A stretch of DNA of 64,000 bases from Crocodylus rhombifer (GCA_038503035.1 JAVSML010025221.1:1-64000); one strand, 5' to 3'. Shown: positions 1 to 12,345, counted from the first letter of the stretch. The notes: a model not told the origin generated them from the letters alone. Numbers and translations: made by a program.

Positions 1-1433
1 TATGCTTCTAAGAAGTAATAACATATATTAATAAATCAACAGGTTTCAAGTCCTTGGATTTCAAAGACTGGGGACAGAAATGGGCATCCTGCTTACCACT
101 TCTATCAACAATGGTGTTGTAATCTGTCCCTTAATCTACTCCATTGCACTGTAAAGAAAACAGCACATGAGCTACCCAAGCGTGCTTGATTGCACTAAAT
201 ATAAAAGTGAAGGATTGTAGACAGGAAGGTCTGACTATAAGTAACAGAATGAGCTGAAGAAAGGCAACATTTAGATCATTAGAAAAATGTTCCTAAGAAT
301 GGGTGGGATTGTCCTTCCTGCTTTGCCCCAAGGGCTGTCCTGTGTGTTGCCACACACAAGCATACAAAGATGCATGCATTAGGCCTAAATTAGGAGGTCT
401 TTGCACCCTACAGATTCCCTAAATCAGAGCTTACAACTTCCTGTCCAGAGGGTACAAACCCTGTCTCCCCCATGCATTGACAGAGGAGTGAGTCAGTTTC
501 TGAGGGGTAACACAAGGAATTTTCAGTTAGTACAGAACACTCCCATACCAATACATCTCTTCAGCAACACAGGCTATTGTGATCATATCAGATTCGTTCT
601 CTGCTTTCTATGCAGCTTCCCATAGAATTTCAAATCAAGGTTTTGGTTCCTATCTTCAAGGTACGCCATAAAATATTGACCAAAAGTTCTGGAATGAAAG
701 TCTCAGTCAACAGGTTTGCTCCTGTGGCACAGCAGAACTCTCCACACTGGGTAAATACAGATTAGAGGCATTTCTGGAGAGGCTAATGTCAGACTTTAGA
801 ATGAATCCTAGGAACTAAGATTCATACAAATTCTTGTCCTTTTGCTGCCAGTGCCAGAGACATCTGTTTGTTCTTGTTTTTTCCAACATGAATATATAGC
901 AACACTGCAAAAAAACTTCCAAAACAAAATTATTCAGTGCATGTACTCCTCCATCTGGGAAAATATGTGAGAAAAATAACATGCGACAGACGTTGGTTCC
1001 ATTGCTTAGTACAGTACTAAAATGTGCTCAGGCATGGTAATGGGTGTGTTGTAAGAACTTACACAGAATACAGAAGTTAGATTTGACTGACTTTAATCTG
1101 CATATACTCACTTCCGATGAGTTCACACCTATTGATAACACCTACTATCTCAAGGACTGTTCTACCATGACATGCTATGTTTTGCAAGCCTGCATGAAAC
1201 AGAAGCTGTTGTTCTGGTAGGAAATGTCAGCAGCCTGATAACACAACTTGGACTTCTCACTACAGCTAATTAAAACTTCATTAAAAACTCTTACATGAAG
1301 CATATATTCACAAGCTTGAACAAATCATGGGGATTAATTTGTTACAATCCTGAAAGAAAATTTGAAGAAAAATAAAATGTTCATCATTGCTATATAAGAA
1401 TCCATAGGTGAAATCTGATTTGACTAAATCTCC
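1..1433. other. non-coding AT-rich stretch
   Basis: No exon, RNA gene or recognisable transposon was found here. Open frames are short and look random in composition. It reads as intergenic or intronic sequence. Confidence 0.5.
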
Positions 1434-1842
1434 TCTGCTTGGGCCTGTAGGGGGGCTGTCAGGAAAGCTAAGGCGGACATGGAGCTAGGACTTGTGTCCA
1501 AAATCAAAGATAATAAAAAGTCCTTTTTCAAATATATAGGGAGGATGAAGAAAGCACCGGGAAATGTGGGGCCCATGCAAGATCCTCTGGGCAATCTGGT
1601 GTTTGTGCCAGAGGATAAAGCAGACCTCTTTAACCAATTCTTCACCTCCGTTTTCTTGTACAGGGACCAGGGCTTCCCCACTGTGATGCAAGACGGACTT
1701 GAGGGGAATGCTTCCAGACCTCAGGTTGGGGAGGACTGGGTTAGAGAGCTTCTGGAGGGGCTGGACGTGTTCAAATCAGTGGGTCCAGATGCTCTCCACC
1801 CCAGGGTGTTGAGGGAGCTAGCAGGGGTTATTGCAGGGCCCA
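1434..1842 (+). mobile_element. CR1 LINE internal fragment (ORF2 linker between endonuclease and RT)
   Basis: An open frame from 1479 reads MELGLVSKIKDNKKSFFKYI and continues through NVGPMQDPLGNL and FKSVGPDALHPRVL. This is the same protein stretch as residues about 367-490 of the better preserved CR1 ORF2 at 42206. It covers the linker after the endonuclease and stops just before the reverse transcriptase core. Similarity begins near 1434 and ends abruptly near 1842, after which the frame runs about 110 bases into unrelated sequence. Both ends are missing, including the 3' tail that normal CR1 insertions keep. It is a dead internal fragment with no catalytic domain. Confidence 0.88.
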
Positions 1843-3366
1843 CTTTATGTGAATTCAATTTATGCGCCGTTCTCTGGGAATGCATCTACTGCATAAATCA
1901 AGGGAAATCTGTATTCTGCACTTTCTGGGAAATGGAAGGGGATGATGATTAGTATGTGTTCAGTCAGGATCAAAGCTCTGTGCACTGTGCAGACATATAT
2001 AGATATGATCTTTAGCTTAAACACCTTAGTATCTTTGATGATATAATATGTCTTGTTCATCTCAGATTTCTATAATTCTGTGTTCTTTTCTCCCATAGTG
2101 ATGTTGCCTTTATGCCTTAACATTCCTCCTTAATTCTTTTTCTTTTAATTCCTTTCTCTCATCCTTGTTTGTTTTCTTTTCCCTTGTCTACTATTGTCAT
2201 TGAGCTTCACAAGCCTCATTTTCTTATTATACATCTGAGTTTTAAATACAGATATTACATTTTCACTTGGTGGAACAGATTCAGTGCTAGGTAGCAGCTC
2301 TCTTTAAAAGTGTAATTTAAAAAAATGTAATCCAGAAAAGTGACCGGATAAGAATCACATTCTGTTCTATATTTATTATTGTTATTATTCGTTCAGTTTG
2401 TGTGTCAAGACAATTGTCAGTCATCACTGCCAGAAATCTGAAAATCAAACAAACAAAGCTCTTTACCCTTCTTGAAGCATCTATAGTAATAAACACTTTG
2501 CAAGTAGGATTTAGCAAACAGTACATTGGTCTTGCATAAGACAGAGAAAAATGCAGCCCACTCTTCCATTGATGAGTTTTCTCTGTGGTGCTAGCAGTAG
2601 TAAAAACTTGCTTTTGACTGTACAGTAAATATGACTCACAAGCATGCAAATGTCAAATGGGACAAGCATTTTTATGGCCACAGTCTCAGTTCAGAAATTT
2701 TCACTGTTGGTCTGAGATTTTTTGGCTAAGTTTCACCCGGACAACACAGGGGATCTGGAATTATTTTTTTTTTGGTGCACCAAGACAACCATATATGCAT
2801 CATTGTTGTTACTGTAGCACTCAAACATCCCAGTCAGATTTAAAACCTCATGTTACTTGCCACTGTGCAGACATGTGGAAAGACAGCCCCTGCTCTAGAA
2901 TTTGTGGTTAAAGTGATGAAAGTCCAATAAAGGGTAGTGATATAACATACAACCCAAGGGACTAGCATGATCACAGACTTACACAACACGTTAGTACTGG
3001 GTTTGTCTGTCTGTCTTAGTAGAGATTATTTTGGTTTGGTTTATGGGGTGTTCAGAATTAAAGGGGCTGGCATAGTAAGGGGTGGGAGCAGTAAAGAAAG
3101 CATGATGATGAAGAAGACAAAAGGAGAAGCCTGATTCCCTGCATGGTTTCCACTGAATCCAAGGGGACAGGAGAAAGAGCCCTTAAGGTCCTGGATCTAC
3201 TCCCACGCCCTCAGACACAGTAAGCTGGTACAGGCCACTTTGGAGAATTATCCCTGAGTACTGCGATTGGTACCACAGCAGTCATGCCCCTTTCTCTCTA
3301 TGAGAAGGAACTAAAATAAGCAAGGGCAAGATGTCTTCAAAGGGTTATTTTTAAATAAAAGCATAT
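1843..3366. other. non-coding stretch without recognised features
   Basis: AT-rich DNA with T-rich patches near 2120-2170 and 2762-2775. Short frames on both strands have no recognisable domain. Confidence 0.45.
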
Positions 3367-3905
3367 AGATTCATAGATTGTAAGGGGCTGGAAGGAACCT
3401 CACAAGGTCATTGAGTTCAGCCCCCCTGTACTAGGCAGGAAAAGACAACTGGGGTCGGTTGACTGTCTAGTCTCCTCCTGAAGATTTCCAGGATGGGGGT
3501 TGCACCACCTTTCAGGGGAGTTTATTTCACAGCCTGGACACCCTGACTCTGAAGAAGTGTTCCTAGTGTTAAGCCTGAAATGATCTTCTAGGAGTTTGTG
3601 GCCATTACTCCTGGTGCCCTGGTGACCAGTTGTTCGCCAAGCCCTTGATGTACTCCCCTGATGTTGTGGTAAGCTGCTACCAAGTCCCCTCTCAGCCTTC
3701 TCTTTTTTAGGCTGAAGAGGCCTAAGTCCCTCAGCCTTTTCTCATATGGGTTGCCTTGCAAGTCTTTGATCATACAGGTGGCCCTTCTTTAGGTTCTCTC
3801 AAGCTTTTCCACATCCTTGTTGAAGTGCGGCACTCTGAACTGGACTCAGTACTCCAGCTGCGGCCTCGCTAATGCTGAGTAAAGTGGAAGAATCACTTTG
3901 TTGGT
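3367..3905 (-). mobile_element. CR1 LINE 3' end, 5'-truncated, minus strand
   Basis: Read on the minus strand, this gives the CR1 C-terminal protein region followed by the 3' UTR. The frame at 3588-3773 includes EKRLRDLGLFSLKKRRLRGD, matching the RT C-terminal tail at 44740-44800. The 3' UTR ends at the TCATAGATT motif near 3371, the usual place for the CR1 3' terminal repeat. Several indels break the frame, so this is an old, inactive, 5'-truncated copy. Confidence 0.9.
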
Positions 3906-4528
3906 TTTGCTTGAGAAAATATATTTACCAAAAACAAAATCTTTTTTTTGCTTGGTTTTGCTTTGTTCAGAGTTCAAACACCACCTTATGTACTATTTTG
4001 CTATTTATGTTAATTAACTGGAGGAATAAATTTTAAGGGGATGTGTGGTCAGTTCAGGATGTGTGCCCTGAAGCTCAAGGACAATGCCAGGCCATATTTT
4101 TGGTTGCCAGGAGCTGGGATGTAACCTCTTTGTAGGGAGAGAGAGAAAATTCTGCCTTAGGGCATGTGACTTTCCTAGCATGCGTCTGTGAGTAACTGCC
4201 TGTAAGAAGAGCTTGCCCCAAAGCAATCAAATATAATATACTTCTGAATCATAATTTTATTATATGACTGTCTTTGATTTTCAAGATAATTTAGAATGGT
4301 AGTTCATTTAACAATGCCAAATATCTTCCACAAGCTTGTTCTTTAATGTGCAGCCTTCAGCAACATGAACAAATTTATTTCAGTATAAAGACATTAATAA
4401 AGATTTCCTGTCACTTGCTAATTACTTAATGCATTAAGTACAGTAAACTGGAATTAGGAATAAGGAATCCTGGAATCATAAGTAAGCTGGAATCATAAGT
4501 AGCTTGCAATTTAGAAACTCTCTTTAGG
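3906..4528. other. non-coding AT-rich stretch
   Basis: No recognisable feature. It lies between a CR1 remnant and an AT-rich repeat. Confidence 0.4.
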
Positions 4529-5490
4529 CAGGGTGGACTTGATTTTAATCAAATCAGTTTAAATCATGACTTAAATCTGATTTAAATTTTTGATTAGTGA
4601 TTTAATCATTGTTTTCTATAAAAAATGCATTCTTATTGTTTGATATAACCTTCATTAAAATATTCCCAAACAGGGTTTCTTTTACAGCCTGGCCAGCCTG
4701 CTGCCAGGATAGGTTTTCCCTTCTCCCATACCATTTGCTCACTAGATCTCAAATCAATGGAGAGGCTATACTCAGAAATGTATCCCTTAGGACTTCTGAA
4801 ATATTCTGCTGAAAATGTTTCTCTTTTGTTTCTACTGCCCCTCCCTCCTTGCATGCATCTCCAGACTCCTCCTCCTTGCCCAGATCTACTCCACCCCCAA
4901 GAATCCTCTAGTCATTTAACTTCTTGAAACTTTGTATTTTTAGAGAGAGGTAAAGTCTTGACTGTGTACACAAACTTGCGAAGAGACAATAGGGCTGATG
5001 GGTAGGTAATGAAGTCTGTTGTCTCTCATCTCCATATACTGCTGTTAACAAGGATGTTATCGCTGGAGACACAAATCCACACTTTGAGAACTGAAGCTAA
5101 GCATCACAGAGATGCTTAATGGGATCTTCTTGACTGAGCACTGAGTCCCACTGGGTTGAGTGGTTTTCTTTAGTCTTTACTAATCTATAGAGAAGCCTCT
5201 GGGAACCCCATAAGATTGGGCTCCTAATATAGTCCATGGCTTGTTGTGACCCATTTATAAAAATTTCTAAAAAGGTTACATAAACATATTGTCTCAAATG
5301 GTATATAATTAGAAGTTATAATCCCTATTCCATGATAATATCTTTGAGCTCTAACATATCTTAAATTAAAACTATCTTTACATAGGTTTGTTTTATTTTA
5401 AAAAGGCATCTTAACAAAAAAATCTGATTTAAATTTAAAAATCCAATGTTTTTGGTTTTTAAAAAAATAGTTGATTTTAATCTATCTTTT
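4529..5490. repeat. possible AT-rich non-autonomous DNA transposon
   Basis: The left edge (4529-4610) starts CAGGGTGGACTTGATTTTAA and is followed by repeated GATTTAAAT/AAATCA motifs. The same motif density returns at 5380-5490 (AAATCTGATTTAAATTT, TTGATTTTAATC). The two ends are partly inverted relative to each other, as in a terminal-inverted-repeat element. The middle (4611-5380) is ordinary sequence. The right terminus is not clean and no target site duplication was found, so the boundaries are uncertain. Confidence 0.35.
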
Positions 5491-5614
5491 CTCTAACGTG
5501 TTTGATTTACTGAACATTTCTCAGAGAAGTCAAGGTTCCCAGTTAGGTTCTTGTTTCCATGCTAATAAAGCTGATGTAAAATTTCAAAATATAGGAGAAA
5601 TATTATAGAATCTC

Positions 5615-5738
5615 AAGGAAGACTGATTTGGGCTCCACATTAGAAAAAAACTTCTTCACAACCTTTGTCCAGACTGTGGAATAAGCTCCCTCCAGGGGTG
5701 GTGCAATCACCTACCCTGGAAATCTTCAAGATTCAATC
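5615..5738 (+). mobile_element. CR1 LINE 3' fragment, plus strand
   Basis: The stretch reads CATTAGAAAAAAACTTCTTC, then a GGAATAAGCTCCCTCCAGGG-type segment and AAATCTTCAAGATT. This is the order seen near the CR1 ORF2 stop and early 3' UTR of other copies, for example 20470-20570. It lacks both the 5' part and the terminal 3' tail and abuts another CR1 in the opposite orientation. Confidence 0.7.
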
Positions 5739-5740
5739 TT

Positions 5741-6215
5741 TGAATCTATGAACCTAAGGTTGGAAAGGATCTAATGGATCATCTAGTCCAACCCTCTTCA
5801 TAGACACAGATGCAGGATTCATTATACCTAAATCATCCCAGAGACAAACCTGTCCAGTTTCTTATAAAATCTCTAATGAAGAAAATTCCATAACTTCCCT
5901 AAACAGTATTGTCCTTTTGTTTTTATAGGTAGGAAGTTTCTTTCTGAGTTTTAATCTAAATCTGCTTTACCATAGTTTAAAGCCATTGCCTGTTGTCCTG
6001 CCTTCAGTGGAGGGAAAAACAATGTTCCTCCATCTTGTTCATGGCAGCCTTTCAAATATTTGAAACTGCTGTTACATTTCCTTTTAATATACTTTTCTCC
6101 AATATAAACATACACTGTTTTCTTCAAGCTTTCCTTCTGTAGCTTACATCCAACTCCAGCCAATAATATACTCAATGACTTATTTAAAATATAGTCATGG
6201 AATATGTTCATTTGC
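5741..6215 (-). mobile_element. CR1 LINE 3' end, minus strand
   Basis: The 3' tail lies at the low-coordinate side (TGAATCTATGAACCTAAGGT), followed by the antisense 3' UTR motif ATCTAGTCCAACCC. Higher up are AT-rich antisense remnants of the ORF2 end (GCCATTGCCTGTTGTCCTGC). The coding frame is heavily decayed and the copy is 5'-truncated near 6215. Its 3' end touches that of the plus-strand fragment at 5615-5738. Confidence 0.8.
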
Positions 6216-7420
6216 CCTAGAGTGAGCCAGTCTCCAAAGGTGTTCTCAGTTTCATTAACTACAGTGATAGAAGACCGTGGTCAGCTCACTTTTGAAAATT
6301 GGGCCACCGATCCCTGTGCCATCCTATTTCTAAACTGCTAATAGAACCAACATTTTTTATACTTGACCCAGATAATGTTTTCACATTTACATAGATCTTA
6401 CTTTTTAAATTATACATGCATAATTACATGCTTAATTTATGTGCACAAATGCTGTAATTATATGTGCAGTAGTATAGTAGTATAGCATTCAGATAGTTGA
6501 ATGACAAGCCTCTGATGCATCTTTTCAGATGTGGATGGAATTGCCCAGGTAGCACATTGTGTTAACAACATTCATACACTAGGCACAGAGGTGCCTTCCT
6601 CTACTTCTGAGAAATTAGATAATAAAAGAAAGATTATTATCTAGCTTTGAAAATCTGACTCACAGTGCTTTTCTCTCAGGATGTTTTGCAAACTACATAT
6701 AGCCCTGACTCCACAGACTGTACTTCAGAGGTTTTGTACCTGTTCTTCTCAATATGGTCCTCAGTACCTCTTGGGAGGAATAGGCTGAAGGTTGCTTCTC
6801 TGACCCCTTGTTATATTCTATCAGGGTTCCTCCCACCTCTCTTTTTTATCTCTATCTCAGTTTTAATTTCTTGGCTATATTTCTTCCTTTTTCTGTTTCC
6901 CTTCCCTGCTCTTTTGCATTTTTTTTTTGCTGACTCCTTTCCTCTCTGGGGTACTACCCAAGGCTGAGCTGAATGCCATGGAGCAGACTTTGACTGGGAA
7001 AGCTAGAGCTGCTACCAGAGGCAGAAAACATCAGGGGTCCAGAATGAACAGAGATGAATGGGAAGAAACTTTCAGTAAATTACCTCATTCATTACCTAGG
7101 CATCCCAGCATAATTTGCAACATTTGTAAGGTCCAAGGAAGAGTTGGTGTTTGGCTTCTGACAGTTTTTGTTCCCTGACCATGCTGTTTCTCTTCTTTGC
7201 CTGGTGCATCTCTTTTACTAATCTGGTGTTTTCCCAGCTTATGATGTGCTAGTTTACAGAACAGGAAATTTGCTTGTATGAGGGCAAGTTTGGATCTGAC
7301 TCTATATAAAAAAATCACTTTGCAACCATCAAATTCCAACCATCTCTGGGATGAACGTAGAAATAATTTAACACTGTATAGCTGTATCCTGTAGCCAACT
7401 AATTCTGTCAGATGAGGGCC
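6216..7420. other. non-coding stretch without recognised features
   Basis: AT-rich DNA. The frames at 6665-7178 (plus) and 7085-7495 (minus) have no recognisable domain or clear exon structure and look incidental. Confidence 0.4.
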
Positions 7421-7428
7421 ATAATTAC

Positions 7429-8221
7429 TAGGGCTGTGCAAAGCTTTGGTAGCTGATTTGATTTGGAGGAGATTTGGCCCAAATTTGGGGACCAAATCTC
7501 TGAATCAAATTGGGAGACCAGTTAAAAACTCTGAATCGATTCAAACCATCTGAATCGATTCAGAAAAGATTTGGCGATTTGGCCATAGACTGAACGGGCA
7601 GCTGACACAGCTGACTCCAGCTGGTAAGTCTGTTGGCGCTGGGAGAGGGGGGAGGGAAAGGGTGTGGGGAAGGGAGGCATTGGGTCTGGGGCTGGGACAA
7701 GCTGCCCAGCTGGGGCAGGAAGCGTGGGACTTGGGTGGGCAGGGGAAGGGGGTGCGGCAGCACTGGGAGCAGGGGCTCTGCCTTGCTGCCACTTACCCCC
7801 TTCTGCCCGGAATGAACCATGCCTGCATCCTGCCCCTCTCCACCCTGGCTGGGCAAGTGGCAGCAGGGCAGAGCCCCCGCTCCCAGCATTTCCGTACCAG
7901 CATCCTGAGCCCCCCTGTCCCCCTCCCTGAGTAACATGCCTCCCCGCCCCAGCTGGGCAGCTTGTCCCAGCCCCAGCCCCTTCCTCCACCACACCCCTTC
8001 CCTCCCCCCAACCCCAACCCCAACCCCAACAAACTTACCAGCTGGAGGCAGCTGCGTCAGTTGCCTGTTCAGTCTATGGGCGAATCTCCAAAATCATGCC
8101 AAATCTTTCAGATCTGATTCAGCTGAATCAAATCAGGATAGTGATTTGAATCTCTGAATCGAGTTACTGTCCTCCAAATTGGCCAAATCTGAATCCAACG
8201 CGAATACTTTGCACAGGCCTA
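7429..8221. mobile_element. non-autonomous foldback hAT-like transposon, copy 1
   Basis: The ends are TAGGGCTGTGCAAAG (from 7429) and CTTTGCACAGGCCTA (to 8221), an inverted pair differing at one position. The flanking 8-mers ATAATTAC (7421-7428) and GTAATTAC (8222-8229) match at 7 of 8, as expected for an 8-bp hAT target site duplication. Inverted symmetry extends into the body: CTGGGACAAGCTGCCCAGCT near 7691 is mirrored by AGCTGGGCAGCTTGTCCCAG near 7951. The outer parts are AT-rich with repeated GAATC/GATTC, and the core is very GC-rich. There is no transposase. Long open frames on both strands in the core are by-products of GC-rich palindromic sequence. Confidence 0.85.
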
Positions 8222-8229
8222 GTAATTAC

Positions 8230-9072
8230 TCAAGCTGGACATTGACCAGACCATTTAGTACACATAGGTAGGCTTAACAGGTGTAAATTGGTGGTTGATA
8301 TACATTCTGAATTTACATAATTATGCAATATATGGCAAATAAGTGCATCTCCCACCCTTTTCTAAAATCGCAACCTACTGTCTACATATTATGCAAAGGC
8401 CAAAATTTTCCTTCCTTTTTGGGGTTTGAATAAGAAATCTACTACCATGTAACAAAGCTTACCTCCCTATGCTTGGCTATTCCTGCCATGCCAAATATAT
8501 AACTTGGTAAATAAGCCAGTTGCCTGAAATCTGAGGCCTGATTCATGATTTTGTAATGCTTTGGAATAGCAAAACTCAATCTGACATCAGGGATGTTGGC
8601 TCCTTGGTAATACTAACAATTGGCAATAGCTATTGCTGTTATCCATAGGTACTGGCCATAGAAAATCATGATCAAAATACTCTCAATATTTACATTACTA
8701 GCAACAAAAACATAAAATTATCTGAATTCTATGAATTTTTGTGTGGAGGCTCTGGGATAAATTTTCATCATTTTAGGATTTTGCTGTTTCACTTCCAGAA
8801 CTGTAAAGAAAAGTCCGTTAGTGAAGTCCTAACCCCTAGGAAAGTCCATAGCAAATTTGACAATAAATTCAGTGAGGACAGGATTTTATGCAAGGACTTA
8901 GATTCTAAGACACCGCACTGAGAAAACAGATACACCACCACTTAGTCAGTCCTGATTCCATCAACACAATTGGGGGTTTGCTCTTCACGTCAACAGCAAT
9001 AGGACTGAGTCCCTATAGCCCAGTTCTCCAAGGTGCTGTGTTCTATCAGCCACTATTGGTTGACATGAAAGT
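8230..9072. other. non-coding stretch without recognised features
   Basis: AT-rich DNA with no exon or recognised repeat. Confidence 0.4.
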
Positions 9073-9390
9073 TGAACACTGTCAGCACCAAGCCCTTAGC
9101 TTGTAACGAGCAGAATAATATTTTTTTTTAATCACTGTAACAGCAACATCCAACTCTGCACAAAAATACTGGTTATATGTTTGGGAATTTTTCTATCCAT
9201 ATTATAAACTGAAGTTTTGATGAGGTCTCAATCTAATTTCTGACTACAAATGACATTTTATGCTTCAGTATTTCATATTCATAGTATTGTACACTTATTT
9301 TTGTATGCAGGAAGACACACCAATGACTTCCTTGGCAGTTCCTGGAAGACACTGTGACCAGCAAGGTCTCTTATTAGAGAATACTATGCT
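9073..9390. repeat. left arm of a large inverted duplication
   Basis: Starting GAACACTGTCAGCACCAAGC, this stretch recurs in reverse complement at 9662-9965. Matching landmarks include an A/T run next to AATCACTGTAACAGCAACAT, AACATATAACCAG read inversely, and AGAGAATACTATGCT at the inner edge. The arms look well over 85% identical by eye, with a small indel (about 15-20 extra bases near 9255). The spacer is about 271 bp. No protein is encoded. Confidence 0.9.
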
Positions 9391-9620
9391 ACTATCTAAT
9401 GTGTTACTTTAACACAAATATTTTAAATCAGAATGACTGAGAAGAGAAATTCAGCTTTATGAAAAAGAAATCTGAACTAGAAGGCAGCTGTGCTTTCCCA
9501 ACAGTCTGCTATTTGTGTATTATGAGTGCAAGGCATGTTTATATAAAATACTTATCTTAAATGCCTTTCTTGTCTGTTTATAGTTATCTGCAGCTATGAA
9601 GGGTTCACAGCATGTATGTC

Positions 9621-10140
9621 TTAGTGGGAGCCAACCTTTCTGGCAGGCATGCCACAAATTAAGCATAGTATTCTCTAATAAGAGACCTTGCTGGTCACAG
9701 TGTCTTCCAAGAACTGCCAAGGAAGTCATCAGTGTGTCTTCCTGCATACAAAAATAAGTGTACAATACTATGAATATGAAACACTCATCTGTAGTCAGAA
9801 ATTAGATTAAGAGACCTCATCAAAACTTCAGTTTACAACATGGATAGAAAAATTCCCAAACATATAACCAGTATTTTTGTGCAGAGTTGGATGTTGCTGT
9901 TACAGTGATTAAAAAAAATATTATTCTGATCATTACAAGTTAAGGGCTTGGTGCTGACAGTGTTCGACTCAGCACTCTAAGTGCCACTCCAAACCGCTTT
10001 CCCTTTCTAATCTGCCTTTCTGCTTCTTGCCCTATCTGCCACTGTGCTGCCTTCCCACCTCCCTGATCTACCATGTGCCACACACAGAGGCTGCCACAGT
10101 GCCACTTGTGGCACATGTGCCACAGATTGACCTGTCTTAG
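9621..10140. mobile_element. possible non-autonomous hAT-like element
   Basis: The left end (AGCCAACCTTTCTGGCAGGC, ATGCCACA) and the right end (TGTGGCACATGTGCCACAGA, TTGACCTG) form imperfect inverted repeats. The right third, 10080-10130, is full of TGCCAC/GTGGCA motifs. No target site duplication was found, so the exact ends are uncertain. It contains the right arm of the inverted duplication. Confidence 0.4.
9662..9965. repeat. right arm of a large inverted duplication
   Basis: Reverse complement of 9073-9390. It begins AGCATAGTATTCTCTAATAA and ends GGTGCTGACAGTGTTC. It lies inside the boundaries of the weaker hAT-like candidate at 9621-10140, so the duplicated segment may have been carried or captured by that element. 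Confidence 0.9.
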
Positions 10141-12345
10141 GCTACTTAAACATATTTAGAAATACGTGAATTCAAAAGCAGAAGATCCTCCCAAGCTGCT
10201 ACAGCATATTCTGATTGTTGAGGGTCAAGTGCTTGCTTGAGAAAACCTTTCTTAATGGCAATGATCTTATTATGCCACAAAGCATGATGTTTAATACTGT
10301 CGGAAACTGCCTGCCTGTTATTATAGAGCTAAAAACAGCCTTGTGGTTTGCACCTGAAGCTTCATTCATGCAAAGAATTGCATAGAATCAAACACTGCAC
10401 ATTATCACCTACTCTTACACGTTTTTCAATGTACGTACAAACACATTTGAGTTTCCATTGTGTATAGAGATGGGATTTTCTACAAGTGAATTTAATAGCT
10501 GCATGCACAAAAACTTGCTGACCACTGTATTTAACAGAGTTAGGGTTTCACATTTACTTTTCCAATCTAAATACACAAGTGAGCAGCTGACCAAAAAAGA
10601 CCAATCAAATTACAAAGAGATTTCTGGTTTTGGTTCCTTTAAAACCAGTTACTGCACAGCTACTTAATGCATCTTGATTTTTGAAATAGCAGTGATGTTA
10701 GGGCTTGGGCCATTTCTTTTGTGAAATGAAGCTGAAATGTCATTGTCAAGCAAAACAGAACAGTAGGAATACAAGGACAGGATGCTATCGCCCAGCTTAC
10801 TGGTATATGTACAGCTTGAACAAAAAGAAATGCTAACAACAAATCCACTTCCTACTCTAGGGCAGTCGCCTGCTAAAAAAAGAACAAGTAATAACACTGA
10901 AACAGTTCTTGAAAAAGGGTCACACAGTTACATGGTCAAAAAAAAAGGGGGTGGGAAGAGGGGGAAATAATAGTGAGAAAGAAACAGGAACTTTTGAAAC
11001 TATATGTTGTGTAATATATGGTAGCTATTTAATATTTTTTGGATGAAGTATAACTGCTAATCTGCTTATACAACAAAAATAATTCTTGTTTACTTTACTT
11101 TGAGACTCTATTAAATTATCTGGAATACTTTCCAAACTTTTTCTAGATTGCAATTCTGCCTCTTCCATTAAAACCTTTGGGACTTTCATCCACTTCCATT
11201 TCAGTAATTACATAAACAGGCCAATCACTTCCCTGTAAATAACCACCATGTTTCTCTAGTTTTTAAATCTTATTTTTAGCTGATGAATCTCTGTCTTCTT
11301 GGACCTCCTCTTTCTTATCCTAAATAATACTTTGCTATCTTGGTAAAGTGCTTTATTATTTACAGTTGAAAGTACTATTATCCTTATTATATTTTATAAG
11401 GTTAGTAGATAAGATCTTCTTGGAACCTAGCACTGATCAATTCATGCCGTGAGACTGGATACTCTATCTTAGTTTGTGTGATAATGACATGTGTTAGGAA
11501 TAATAGAATAAACCCTACCAAAGCTGTCTTTGGATAACTAAGAGCTGTACTTCCTGGCCTTGAAGGAGAAAAAGAGCAAGGAAAATACTGATGACAAAAT
11601 GAATTCAAATACAAACTTTGCATCTGATATTTTTTGGAAGCCAATAGTATTCATTTACTTCTTAAACCCGAGGGTAAGAAGCCAGACTATGTATTTACTG
11701 GCTCCAGGCCTCTTACAGTCTGCTAAATTTTATGTTTTAAGGGCATTTGTTATTGTGCTAAGCCAAATCATCAAGCTCGGGGTTTTGTGTTCCCTGCTAG
11801 CTGTGACTAACCATTTGGCAGCTGTTAATATATCTAGCTTCCCAAGCTATAATTTCCTATCATTCCTAAGCCTAGTGGGACAATGAGGGGCCCTTCATGG
11901 GTGTCTGCTTTTTTGTTTCTTTAAATCATTTCCAGTATTTCTGCCCAGGAATTAACATCCTTATTTGCTTTAGGACATTTCCAGCAAATGTGGAGGAATG
12001 TTACATTTTCCTTGTATTCAGCACATTTTGAAGAATGCTGATTCCCTTTTTTGGGGGGTCTATAATGGAATAAGATGCAACTGGATTATTATATTACATA
12101 ATAGTGGTCTTTGACAGGTCTATTACTGATGGTGCCTGACTTGAGGTCATGCTTTAGTAATTCCTTCCTTATCTACCTTCCAGTTCTCAGAAGGGGGCCC
12201 AATAGGACCATGAAGACTTTCATTGGAGATTGTGTACAGCCAATTTACCACAAAGAAGACCCAGAGGCACAGTTCCTCCAGCATGACTCAGTACATAGAA
12301 GAACTCTGCGTATTACTCTACAACCTCATAGGGCCTCGTCTGCAT
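10141..12345. other. non-coding stretch without recognised features
   Basis: AT-rich DNA. The open frames at 10458-10970 and 11402-11886 lack recognisable domains. An A-run occurs near 10938-10948. Confidence 0.4.

Noticed and set aside
6665..7178. A coding exon at 6665-7178
   Set aside because: Frames are short and hydrophobic or basic without a clear acceptor/donor pair; nothing recognisable.
7522..7994. Overlapping open frames of 83-156 codons on both strands
   Set aside because: They lie in the GC-rich palindromic core of a foldback element. Composition is Pro/Gly/Arg-rich and both strands are open, so they are by-products.
8010..8034. CCCCAA tandem units resembling telomere-type repeats
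   Set aside because: Only about four units inside a GC-rich transposon core, and not the vertebrate telomere motif.
10660..10897. Hydrophobic minus-strand frames (e.g. LLLAFLFVQAVHIPV)
   Set aside because: Short, overlapping in two frames, without signal of splicing or conservation that can be seen.
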